A stretch of DNA of 64,000 bases, taken from NCBI RefSeq assembly GCF_001038625.1, contig NZ_CP011803.1, positions 4,216,001 through 4,280,000 on the forward strand. The letters are read 5' to 3'. Positions 9,166-17,465 of the stretch are shown here, one piece after another (position 1 is the first letter of the stretch; each line of letters starts with the position of its first letter). The notes beneath the pieces were generated by a model. The model was given only the letters and a program-made list of their open reading frames with translations, made no database searches and had not been told where the DNA came from. The position numbers and the translations under genes are program-made. This stretch comes from Clostridium carboxidivorans P7 (GTDB lineage: Bacteria; Bacillota; Clostridia; Clostridiales; Clostridiaceae).

Positions 9166-10842
9166 TTAGAATAATCCGCTTATTACTCCATTTTCATCAA
9201 CATCAATTCTTTCAGCTGCTGGAACCTTAGGAAGTCCTGGCATTTTCATTATTGATCCAGTTACAGCAACAACAAAACCTGCACCTGCTGAAATTGTTAC
9301 TTGTCTTACTGTAATATTAAATCCTGTTGGTCTACCAAGTTTAGTCTGATCATCAGTTAAAGAATACTGAGTTTTTGCTATACATACTGGTGTTTGTCCA
9401 AAACCATTCTTTTCTAACTCTGCTATTTCTTTTTCAGCTTGTGGTGTAAATACTGCATCATCAGCACCATAAATCTTCTTAGATATAGCTGCTATTTTTT
9501 CTTTAATTGATAATTTTTCATCATATGCAAATTGGAAATCATTCTTTCCTTCATCTATTAATCTCATTACTTCTTTAGCAACTTCTATGCCGCCTTCTCC
9601 GCCTTTTGCCCAAACTTGTGATAACTTAACATTTACGCCAAGTTCCTTACACTTATTTTCAACTAGCTTTAACTCAGCTTGTGTATCAGTTGGGAATTCA
9701 TTTATTGCAACTACTGCTGGTAATTTATATACCTTAGTTATATTTTCAACATGTTTTAATAAGTTTGGAAGTCCTTTTTCAAGAGCTTCTAAGTTTTCAT
9801 TATTTAAATCAGCCTTTGGAACTCCGCCGTTGTATTTTAATGCTCTTACTGTAGCAACTATTACAACTGCATCTGGTTTTAATCCAGCCATTCTACACTT
9901 AATATCTAAGAATTTTTCTGCTCCAAGGTCAGCACCGAAACCTGCCTCTGTAACTACGTAATCAGCAAAATGAGTAGCCATTCTTGTAGCTATTACTGAG
10001 TTACATCCATGAGCTATGTTAGCAAATGGTCCACCATGAACAAATGCTGGTGTTCCTTCAAGAGTTTGAACTAGATTTGGTTTTAATGCATCTTTAAGTA
10101 ATGCAGCCATTGGTCCTTGTGCTTTTATTTGTCCAGCTGTTACAGGTTCTCCAGCTCTTGTATATGCTACAACTATTCTAGCAAGTCTTTCTTTTAAATC
10201 AGTTATGTTACTAGCTAAGCAGAATATAGCCATTATTTCTGAAGCAACAGTTATATCAAAACCATCTTCTCTTGGCATTCCATTAGCTTTTCCGCCTAAA
10301 CCATCTGTTATAAATCTTAATTGTCTGTCGTTCATGTCAACACATCTTCTCCAAACAATTCTTCTTGGATCAATATCTAAAGAATTTCCTTGATATATAT
10401 GGTTGTCTACCATTGCAGCTAATAAATTGTTAGCTGCTCCTATTGCATGGAAATCTCCAGTGAAATGTAAGTTAATGTCTTCCATTGGAACAACTTGTGC
10501 ATATCCACCACCTGCTGCTCCACCTTTAACTCCAAATACTGGTCCTAATGATGGTTCTCTTAATGCAACTATTGTATTTTTGCCTAATTTTGATAAAGCG
10601 TCAGCTACACCTATTGACGTAGTAGTTTTTCCTTCTCCTGCTGGTGTTGGGTTAATTGCTGTACATAGTATTAATTTACCATTCTTACTAGGAGTTGTTT
10701 TTAAAAGGTTATAATTTACTTTTGCTTTGTACTTTCCATAAAGCTCGATGTCATCTTCAGGTATGCCTGCTTTTTCAGCTATTTTTCTAATGTCCTCCAT
10801 TTTACACTCTTGTGCTATTTCGATGTCTGATTTAAAATCCAT
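9166..10842 (-). CDS. fhs: Formate--tetrahydrofolate ligase (10-formyl-THF synthetase)
   Basis: A 558-residue homotetrameric-type ligase that activates formate with ATP onto THF, the entry to the methyl branch. The nucleotide loop [13 protein letters not shown] is at residues 66-78, and [25 protein letters not shown] sequence follows near residue 95. Length matches acetogen enzymes of about 556-559 aa. The ATG at 10842 is preceded by GATGGGGGT. The gene is separated from cooC by about 100 bp carrying a decayed cooC tail. No formate dehydrogenase gene is in this window. Confidence 0.96.
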   Translation of the reverse strand: MDFKSDIEIAQECKMEDIRKIAEKAGIPEDDIELYGKYKAKVNYNLLKTTPSKNGKLILCTAINPTPAGEGKTTTSIGVADALSKLGKNTIVALREPSLGPVFGVKGGAAGGGYAQVVPMEDINLHFTGDFHAIGAANNLLAAMVDNHIYQGNSLDIDPRRIVWRRCVDMNDRQLRFITDGLGGKANGMPREDGFDITVASEIMAIFCLASNITDLKERLARIVVAYTRAGEPVTAGQIKAQGPMAALLKDALKPNLVQTLEGTPAFVHGGPFANIAHGCNSVIATRMATHFADYVVTEAGFGADLGAEKFLDIKCRMAGLKPDAVVIVATVRALKYNGGVPKADLNNENLEALEKGLPNLLKHVENITKVYKLPAVVAINEFPTDTQAELKLVENKCKELGVNVKLSQVWAKGGEGGIEVAKEVMRLIDEGKNDFQFAYDEKLSIKEKIAAISKKIYGADDAVFTPQAEKEIAELEKNGFGQTPVCIAKTQYSLTDDQTKLGRPTGFNITVRQVTISAGAGFVVAVTGSIMKMPGLPKVPAAERIDVDENGVISGLF

Positions 10843-10857
10843 TTAAAATACCCCCAT

Positions 10858-10926
10858 CTCTAATTTTTCTTTTATTTTTAACCTCTTCTATAATTCCCCC
10901 TATGGAATTATATGGAGACTGGTCAA
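10858..10926 (-). pseudogene. Decayed duplicate of the cooC 3' end
   Basis: Read on the minus strand, this stretch aligns base for base with the last ~70 coding bases of the neighbouring cooC (10953-11024). By eye about three quarters of positions match. In the same frame it gives DQSPYNSIGGIIEEVKN against cooC NQSPYDSSKETVEEVKK. One base is then lost in an A-run, which breaks the frame. No start codon or complete domain remains. It overlaps the leader just upstream of fhs, so it may now serve only as spacer. Confidence 0.75.
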
Positions 10927-10948
10927 ACTTATTAAAAAATCACATGTT

Positions 10949-11731
10949 TTAAACTAACTGACCTTCTAACTTTTCTTTTATTTTTTTTACCTCTTCTACG
11001 GTTTCCTTACTGGAATCGTATGGAGATTGATTAACCCTGTCAGAAGTTCCTACATTTTCACGATAGTGCATAAATCCAAGACAAGCATCTTCACCTACAT
11101 TTTCAAGTACATATCTTTCATCTTCTTCATTTTTAATTTTATTTGCAACTACAAAAACCTTGTCTATGCCTATATCTTTTGCTAATTTTTTTACATGATG
11201 GTATGTTTGAATACTTCTAATTCCTGGTTCTACTACTACAACAAACACATCTACGCCTTGAGCTGTTCCTCTTCCTAAATGTTCAATACCTGCTTCCATA
11301 TCCATAATTACTATATCTTTATTTTGAAGTATCAAATGAGAAGTAAGCTTCTTTAGAAGTACATTTTCTGGACAGATACAACCAGTTCCACCAGTATCAA
11401 CTGTTCCCATCGTTAACACTCTGACACCATTGTATTCTTTACAATATCTTTCAGGTATATCATCAACCTTTGGATTTATTTTAAACATTTTTCCAAAAGC
11501 ACCTGGTGTGGAATTGGTTCTCTCTGCCACTAATTTTTTCATTTCTGATATTGGTACTATTTCATTAATTATTTCTTGTGGGAACCCTAATGCTAAAGCT
11601 AAATTAGGATCTGGATCTGCATCTACAGCCAATACCTTATATCCTTCCTCTGCATATATTCTACTTATTATGGCAGAAAAAGTACTTTTACCTACGCCAC
11701 CTTTTCCCGTTATAGCCATTTTCATTTTCAT
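10949..11731 (-). CDS. cooC: CooC-type carbon monoxide dehydrogenase accessory ATPase
   Basis: A 260-residue MinD-family ATPase with deviant Walker A (KGGVGKST, near residue 8) and the CooC metal-binding CxC motif (TGCICPE, near residue 112). CooC ATPases support nickel insertion into the CODH C-cluster; adjacency to cooS supports that role. I chose ATG 11731, 9 nt after AGAAGGGGG; a longer frame starting seven codons upstream would place the ribosome site inside the gene. Its 3' end has a degenerate copy immediately downstream. Confidence 0.93.
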   Translation of the reverse strand: MKMKMAITGKGGVGKSTFSAIISRIYAEEGYKVLAVDADPDPNLALALGFPQEIINEIVPISEMKKLVAERTNSTPGAFGKMFKINPKVDDIPERYCKEYNGVRVLTMGTVDTGGTGCICPENVLLKKLTSHLILQNKDIVIMDMEAGIEHLGRGTAQGVDVFVVVVEPGIRSIQTYHHVKKLAKDIGIDKVFVVANKIKNEEDERYVLENVGEDACLGFMHYRENVGTSDRVNQSPYDSSKETVEEVKKIKEKLEGQLV

Positions 11732-11791
11732 ATTATAGTTCCCCCTTCTCACTAGTTATTTAAAGTCCTTATAATGAGTTTCAAGTAAATT

Positions 11792-11845
11792 CTTTCTCGA
11801 AATGATAATTAGTATGCACTTTTTATCATTTCGAGAAAGTTTTTT
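11792..11845. other. Long perfect hairpin between cooS and cooC
   Basis: Perfect 17-bp inverted repeat (arms 11792-11808 and 11823-11839) with a 14-nt loop. A six-T run (11840-11845) follows on the plus strand, giving intrinsic-terminator geometry in the direction opposite to the operon. On the minus strand, the direction of cooS-cooC transcription, no U-run follows. It may block antisense transcripts or act as an mRNA stabiliser or processing site downstream of cooS. Confidence 0.65.
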
Positions 11846-11972
11846 GTATCATTTTGATTCTAGAAATTATTATTTAAGATAGTACCTTGTATTGGTAGTT
11901 TGGCATAACATTTGCTTATTTAACAAAGCAATTAATATTACACTACTTTTATACTATTTTAATTATACTACT

Positions 11973-13865
11973 TTATATTCCTAATTTTTTACGTTTTTCA
12001 TTGATTCTAGCTACTATTTCATCTACTGCCTTATGTGGATCTGGTTGGATAAAGAATTTAGCTCCTACCCAATCTTCCATTTTATTAGTTAAGATATCCA
12101 CAACTTCTGGACTACCTGTTACTGGAGGAACAACTCCAAGCCAAGTATCAATACCAGAAGCTACTACATAACATCCTATTGAAACTGCTTTCTCTGACAT
12201 CCATTCTGGAGCTACACCAGCTACTGGTAAATCACTAAAATCTACACCTAAGCGATTAGCTACAGAGCCTACTAACTCTAAAATACGGCTTATATCGACA
12301 CAAGAACCCATATGAAGTACTGGTGGTATATCTACTAATTCGCATACCTTTTTAAGTCCTGGACCTGCAAGTTCTCTTGCTTCCTTCTTAAGTAATCCTG
12401 CTTTAGCTGCTGCTTGAGCTGCACAACCTGTAACAACAACAATAATATCATTTTTGATTAAGCCTTTTATAGTTTCTATGTGACCAAAGTCATGTTGAAC
12501 CTTTGGATTATTACATCCAACTACAGCTGCTGCTCCTCTTAAAACACCTGCAACTATAACATCTCCTAAAGGTTTTGTAGTCTGCATTGGTCCTATTTGA
12601 GAGTTTACAACTCCATCTAATTTATTTAATATTTCTTCTGTACTATATCCAACTACTGCTTCTGATTTAAGTTCTGGTATCATAACCTTGCTCTTATCTC
12701 TATTTTTAAAGTTCATTATTGCTGCTTTTACAATTTCCCTAGCTGTTTGAAGTGGATGTTCTTCATCCATTTCCATACGAGTTGATCCCTTAATATTAGC
12801 TTTTGGTGAAGTTGTTATGAATTTAGTATGATATGATTCAGATAATTTTGCGAGTGCTGGGAATATACATTGTACATCAACTACTAAAGCTTCAACAGCA
12901 CCTGTTACTACTGCTAATTCTTGCTGCATAAAGTTTCCTGCTAATTTAATACCACGTCTCATAGTAGCTTCATTTGCAGTACAGCACATACCACAAAGAT
13001 TTATTCCATCTGCTCCCTGTTCTTTAGCTAAAGCTATCATTTCTGGTTCTTCAGCTGCTTGTACAATCATTTCTGAAAGTACTGGTTCATGGCCATGTAA
13101 AACAATATTTACTGAATTGTCTCCTAAAACTCCTAAATTTGCTTCAGTACCTATTGAATGAGGAGTTCCAAACATTATATCACTAAACTCTGTAGCCATA
13201 TATGATCCCATCCAACCATCTGCTAATCCACATCTCAAAGCCATTTTGATCATAGGTTCAGCATCTGCCATACAGCCTATATGTGTTGAATGCATGATTG
13301 AAACTACTTCTCTATCAAATCCTCTAGGAGTTATTCCTAAATTGTCCCAAATTTCTTTTCTCTTTTTAGGTAGGGTTGGTGGAAAATTAACTTCTCCCAT
13401 TTGTCTACCGAAATCATTTAATCCTGCTTGTGCAACATCATGAGCTATATCGTATATATCTCTACCTTCTGTTGGAACGTTAAATCTTTCTGCTACTTTC
13501 ATCAATTTCTTTTCATCTTTAACCTTTATATCACCATTTGGAGATGTATGATATAGTTCAAGAGCTATACTTCTACCATGATCTGAGTGAGCAGCTGCTC
13601 CACCTGCAACCATTCTAGCAAAATTTCTGGAAACGATAACACCTGCGTCAGCACCACAAATACCTCTTTGTACACCTTTTCCTGGAACTGGGCTTACTCT
13701 ACAAGGTCCTAAATTACAGTTTCTACAGCAAACACCTGCTGAACCAAATCCACAAGGTGTTTTTAAAGCATCTCTTCTGTCCCAAGCTGTTTCCACACCA
13801 TCTTTTTTAGCCTTGTCCAACATTTCAAGTGTAGTCTTGTCAATTGAAAGTACTTTTTCATCCAT
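11973..13865 (-). CDS. cooS: Anaerobic Ni-Fe carbon monoxide dehydrogenase catalytic subunit
   Basis: A 630-residue CODH, also called AcsA in acetogens. It reversibly reduces CO2 to CO for acetyl-CoA synthase. The N-terminal cluster cysteines appear as PCGFGSAGVCCRNCNLGPCR (Cys38, 46, 47, 50 and 55), matching the D- and B-cluster pattern of CooS. HSTHIGCMADAEP supplies the C-cluster His region, and GCNNPK, GSCVDISR and GCYVVASG carry further C-cluster cysteines. The ATG follows AAGGAGGG. It is the first gene of the operon and is preceded by a 1.3 kb AT-rich gap, where the operon promoter should be. Confidence 0.97.
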   Translation of the reverse strand: MDEKVLSIDKTTLEMLDKAKKDGVETAWDRRDALKTPCGFGSAGVCCRNCNLGPCRVSPVPGKGVQRGICGADAGVIVSRNFARMVAGGAAAHSDHGRSIALELYHTSPNGDIKVKDEKKLMKVAERFNVPTEGRDIYDIAHDVAQAGLNDFGRQMGEVNFPPTLPKKRKEIWDNLGITPRGFDREVVSIMHSTHIGCMADAEPMIKMALRCGLADGWMGSYMATEFSDIMFGTPHSIGTEANLGVLGDNSVNIVLHGHEPVLSEMIVQAAEEPEMIALAKEQGADGINLCGMCCTANEATMRRGIKLAGNFMQQELAVVTGAVEALVVDVQCIFPALAKLSESYHTKFITTSPKANIKGSTRMEMDEEHPLQTAREIVKAAIMNFKNRDKSKVMIPELKSEAVVGYSTEEILNKLDGVVNSQIGPMQTTKPLGDVIVAGVLRGAAAVVGCNNPKVQHDFGHIETIKGLIKNDIIVVVTGCAAQAAAKAGLLKKEARELAGPGLKKVCELVDIPPVLHMGSCVDISRILELVGSVANRLGVDFSDLPVAGVAPEWMSEKAVSIGCYVVASGIDTWLGVVPPVTGSPEVVDILTNKMEDWVGAKFFIQPDPHKAVDEIVARINEKRKKLGI

Positions 13866-14862
13866 TTTAATAAATTCCCTCCTTGCTGAATTACCCCTTT
13901 AAATAATATCGGAGTTAATTCCTCTTAATTACCTAAAACCCTATTGTTTTTTTATTTAGAAAATAATTGTATATAAAAATTACAATTATAATCTTTTTCA
14001 TTTAATTTAATAAAGAAATTATACTTATGTACCCTAAAAACGTTAAAAATTAAACATCTATTTTCATAAAAATCTCAATATTGCAATAATTACTAAGCAA
14101 ATTTAACCTTCATTTCTCTATTTTTTAAATTTTTCAAAATCCAATTTGGTAAATTATTGAATGAGATTAAACATGATTTTTAGCATTTGTAAAAATACTT
14201 AATAGAATTAAAAGTGGAAAATACATACACTTTTTAAAGATTTTTAAGAAAATATTTGAACGACTTCGTAAATGTCTTTCTAATCATTATAATATCACAA
14301 CCCATATGTAAAATGCAAAATATTTTTTATTATTTTTCCATTAAAATTTCCAAAATTTAAGTTTACATATATTAACTATAATTATCTATTTTTGAAACAT
14401 CCCAATATTATGGCATAAAAACATATTATTTGATTTATCATTATAAAATTCTATTTTTCATACACAAGATTGTTAATTTTTTAATTATCATTTATTTAAA
14501 CTTAAACATTTTAAAAATTTCTGAAAAATAGTTTATATAGATTCTACTTTTCAACTTATTCCAAGCTTTTTACCATTAATATATGTTCGACCCATTTCGA
14601 CATGAATATTTCGTTTCTACAAGAAAAACATATTTTTTAAAATGTCGATAACATAAAAAATAATATTTTTCATACAAATTTTATATGGTATTCCCATTAT
14701 TTACATGGAAATTATAATAAAAAAATTTTTATTTATTTAAAATAAATTTTTATAATAAAATAAAAACTTACTTTCTACACAATAAAAATAAAATAATGTA
14801 CATTAAATAATAATTATTCTACTTTTCTATAATGTTTTAGCATTACTAAATAAAAATTTATT
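13866..14862. other. AT-rich gap upstream of cooS, no gene seen
   Basis: About 1 kb with stop codons in all frames and no ribosome site followed by a plausible coding run. It must hold the leader and promoter of the Wood-Ljungdahl operon. A TATAAT-like hexamer on the minus strand at 13990-13985 lacks a convincing -35 partner, so I do not call a promoter. TCGACAT-type half sites occur near 14600 and 14645 but have no known meaning here. Confidence 0.6.
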
Positions 14863-14909
14863 TTTGTAAAAAGGATAAAATTTGCACAAGAGCTATAATT
14901 TTATCCTTT
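14863..14909 (-). terminator. Orphan intrinsic terminator on the minus strand
   Basis: Perfect 13-bp arms (14870-14882 and 14897-14909) around a 14-nt loop. On the minus strand the hairpin is followed by a T-rich tract. No gene lies immediately upstream; the nearest minus-strand unit is tRNA-Trp, which already has its own terminator at 15165-15203. It may end read-through or an unannotated small RNA in 14910-15140. Confidence 0.55.
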
Positions 14910-15164
14910 AGAGATGGGCGTTAATAATGTTTTGCCTTAATTCTTACTATATATAAATTGTTTTTTATAAATTTCTAGATACAGCAAAATTCAAAATTAT
15001 AAATTATTTTGTAAAAATAGGATATCATATATTCTTTTTAAAATCATCTTACATACTGATTATTTTTTTTTCATAATTTTCACACAGTGTATAATTAATG
15101 AAATAATTTTCAAACTTCAAAGTATTCAGTTTAAATTGATTTCTTCATAAATTTATACATAAAA

Positions 15165-15203
15165 AAATAAGTAGATTTGCATTTTTTGCAAATCTACTTA
15201 TTT
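15165..15203 (-). terminator. Intrinsic terminator after tRNA-Trp
   Basis: AAGTAGATTTGCA and its complement form a 13-bp stem with a short T-rich loop, flanked by A/T tracts. It lies 10-45 nt beyond the tRNA 3' end on the minus strand. Confidence 0.8.
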
Positions 15204-15211
15204 TAACGCTT

Positions 15212-15286
15212 TGGCAGGGGCAGTAGGATTTGAACCCACAACCAATGGTTTTGGAGACCACTACTCTACCGTTGAGCCATACCCCT
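15212..15286 (-). tRNA. tRNA-Trp (anticodon CCA)
   Basis: The 75-nt minus-strand sequence folds as a cloverleaf. The 7-bp acceptor stem is AGGGGTA with TGCCCCT, the discriminator base is G and the CCA end is encoded. The anticodon loop CTCCAAA gives CCA, and the T-loop contains GTTCAAATC. A consensus promoter lies just upstream and a terminator downstream, so it is a single-gene unit. Its G discriminator matches the UGGC of the trpS T-box at 32127-32130. Confidence 0.96.
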
Positions 15287-15298
15287 AAGACATTGTCT

Positions 15299-15327
15299 AT
15301 TATACAGCATACTATTTTAAATTGCAA
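15299..15327 (-). promoter_or_regulatory. Sigma-A-type promoter of tRNA-Trp
   Basis: On the minus strand: -35 TTGCAA (15327-15322), 17-bp spacer, -10 TATAAT (15304-15299), ending 12 bp before the tRNA. Confidence 0.8.
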
Positions 15328-15395
15328 GCTTTTTTTAATTATTAGTTTATTATATGTTATGAAACTAAAATTTTAACTAAGTTGAATGATTAATA

Positions 15396-16319
15396 TTACT
15401 TTTTTGCAGCTTCACTTTCATAGAATTTTTTTAAAGTTTCTATATTATACTTTAGAATATCCTCATAATTAATTTCACCATTATATATTTTTATATTTAC
15501 AGTTTTAATATTATACTTTTTTATTATATCTGCATTTTCTTGCAAAACAGCTGGGTCATTATACAAAAATACAAGGTTTTTTAAATCCTTAACTTTGGCT
15601 TCTAGATCCCATTTTCCATTAGAATCTTTTACTGTATATATTGACTTAAAACCATTATATTTTATAAAATAATTCATTTCATCTTCTGCAAATACAAAAT
15701 TACAATCTGTTAATTTACTTACAACAGTTTTTAAATCTTTTTCATGTATTTCGATATTTTTTACTGCTTCCGAAAAATTTTTTTGGTACAAATCTCTATT
15801 CTTAGGATCCTTATCTTGTATTGAATTTTTGATATTTAGCAAAGCTATCTTATAATTATCAATATTCATTAAGTAGTAACCATTATCTTTCAAGGTAGTA
15901 TTTTTATATTTTACTTCTTTGTTATATGATAAAAGTTTTACACCTCTAGAAACATTTATTACTCCAACTTTACTTTTATTTAATTTATCTATAAAATCAT
16001 CAATCCAAGGCTCAAATCCTGCTCCCATATAAATAAATAAATCCTTTTTAGCTATATTGTTTAAACTATCTGAAGTAAATTGAAAATTTTCTTCATCTAT
16101 TCTACTTTTAAAAATATAGTCCACAGAATGCATATTTTTAGATATACTTTTAACCATATTGCACAATAATTTATCTGTAGTAACAATGTTTAACTCTATA
16201 TCTTTTCTTGTTTCCATTTTAACTTCATTGCTATCTGATTTCACTGATTCATTTTGCATTTTATAGCTGCAACCGCTTAATAATATCATACATAAAAATA
16301 ATAATATTGCGTTTTTCAA
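15396..16319 (-). CDS. ZnuA-like metal-binding lipoprotein with apparently lost metal ligands
   Basis: A 307-residue secreted lipoprotein. The signal segment ends in lipobox LLSGC (Cys17 from the chosen start). The body resembles zinc/manganese ABC solute-binding proteins: IYMGAGFEPWIDDF matches the conserved 'GAGxExW' stretch. Where the family has its His ligands this protein has NFQFTS, YYLMNID and AEDEMNY, so the metal site seems absent. I use TTG 16319 because GAGGTG lies 6 nt upstream; an ATG eight codons earlier would put that site inside the gene. No ABC permease or ATPase gene is adjacent. Zinc transport is therefore doubtful; binding of another ligand is possible. Confidence 0.7.
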   Translation of the reverse strand: MKNAILLFLCMILLSGCSYKMQNESVKSDSNEVKMETRKDIELNIVTTDKLLCNMVKSISKNMHSVDYIFKSRIDEENFQFTSDSLNNIAKKDLFIYMGAGFEPWIDDFIDKLNKSKVGVINVSRGVKLLSYNKEVKYKNTTLKDNGYYLMNIDNYKIALLNIKNSIQDKDPKNRDLYQKNFSEAVKNIEIHEKDLKTVVSKLTDCNFVFAEDEMNYFIKYNGFKSIYTVKDSNGKWDLEAKVKDLKNLVFLYNDPAVLQENADIIKKYNIKTVNIKIYNGEINYEDILKYNIETLKKFYESEAAKK

Positions 16320-16462
16320 ATTATTCACCTCATAATTAAGCATATGAAGAAATATTATTGAATACCCTCCACATGAATCTTAAAATAACTCTATAAAATT
16401 AGAAATACATTTCTATTTTACATAATGCTTTTTAACAATGCAAATAATTATATTTTTTTACT

Positions 16463-17290
16463 TCACTCATCTTTTTTCCAAAGCATCCATGCAACCTTTG
16501 CATTAACACTATCCTTGATCTTTCCATTATCACTTATGCTCTCTAAATAGCTCTTTATAATATCTTTAGAATTTTCAATTCCTAAATCTTCAAACTGTAA
16601 TGTATACACCTCTATTGCTTTACTTAAATCCCATTCTTTATTCCACTGAACACTTTTATATTGAATTTCCGCATGTATACCCATGTTCCACAGAATGTTA
16701 AAAGCATAATAGATATTATTTTCAAATTTCTTATTATAGCTTTTATCTTTTCCTAATATTTTTTCCCTAAGTTGATTTTTAATATTATCATTTCTATATA
16801 CAAATCCACTCATAAAACAATATCTTTTTGATGCTTCAATCATTTTTAATAAAGTATCTTTACTATTTATTGCTGGAGTCATAGATGCAAATACAAGATC
16901 AAACTTTTTTCTCCAATTATAGTCATCCAAGTTCAAACTTTGCCATGTTTCAACCTTATATTCAATATTATCAATACTCATATCCTTCATATTTTGTATG
17001 GCATATTCAATCATTTTAGAGGATATGTCAATGCCAATAATATTCTTTGCATACTTAGAAAATTGTAAAGAATGCTTACCAACACCACAGCCAACATCTA
17101 ATATAGAAGAATCCTTATTAAGAATATGTTTTGAAGTAAGAAATTTTACTAACTCCATATTTTCTTCTTTATCATTATTATTTATAATTTTATTAAACTC
17201 CTCAGCTCTTAGATCCCAAAACTTTTTCGATATTGATAGGTTTTTTCGTTCACATTCATTCCACATTTTCTCAAATACTAAACTATCCAT
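16463..17290 (-). CDS. Class I SAM-dependent methyltransferase
   Basis: A 275-residue protein with Rossmann-type methyltransferase motif I (ILDVGCGVGKHS, near residue 60) and motif II acidic end (IGIDIS). A later FDLVFASMTPA stretch corresponds to motif IV. The substrate is unknown. N-terminal WNECERKNLSISKKFWDLRAEEF resembles small-molecule methyltransferases of clostridia. It is transcribed away from the HD-domain gene, with which it shares a 175-bp divergent intergenic region containing a palindrome. Confidence 0.8.
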   Translation of the reverse strand: MDSLVFEKMWNECERKNLSISKKFWDLRAEEFNKIINNNDKEENMELVKFLTSKHILNKDSSILDVGCGVGKHSLQFSKYAKNIIGIDISSKMIEYAIQNMKDMSIDNIEYKVETWQSLNLDDYNWRKKFDLVFASMTPAINSKDTLLKMIEASKRYCFMSGFVYRNDNIKNQLREKILGKDKSYNKKFENNIYYAFNILWNMGIHAEIQYKSVQWNKEWDLSKAIEVYTLQFEDLGIENSKDIIKSYLESISDNGKIKDSVNAKVAWMLWKKDE

Positions 17291-17380
17291 GTTAAACCAA
17301 CTCCATACATTTTTTTATGATAACCTAAAATATTTGTTACTGTTATTGAATGATTCTATATTTGTAATAAATTTTCCTTT

Positions 17381-17409
17381 ATATAAAACATATTTAATAT
17401 GTTTTATAT
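17381..17409. promoter_or_regulatory. Palindrome in divergent intergenic region
   Basis: 12-bp inverted arms ATATAAAACATA / TATGTTTTATAT with a 5-bp spacer, located between the methyltransferase and HD-domain genes. It may be an operator or part of overlapping promoters; the AT-rich context makes chance occurrence possible. Confidence 0.35.
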
Positions 17410-17465
17410 AAAATATCTATGTTAAAATTAAATAAGATTATTATTATTATTTAGTGAGGTTCTAT

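Noticed and set aside
11907..11924. Sigma-54-like TGGCAT-N5-TTGC on the plus strand between cooC and cooS
   Set aside because: It points antisense into cooS, no activator or plus-strand gene follows, and one match in AT-rich DNA is weak.
15145..15327. 60-codon minus-strand open frame
   Set aside because: It runs straight through the tRNA-Trp gene, its promoter and terminator; no ribosome site or protein-like composition.
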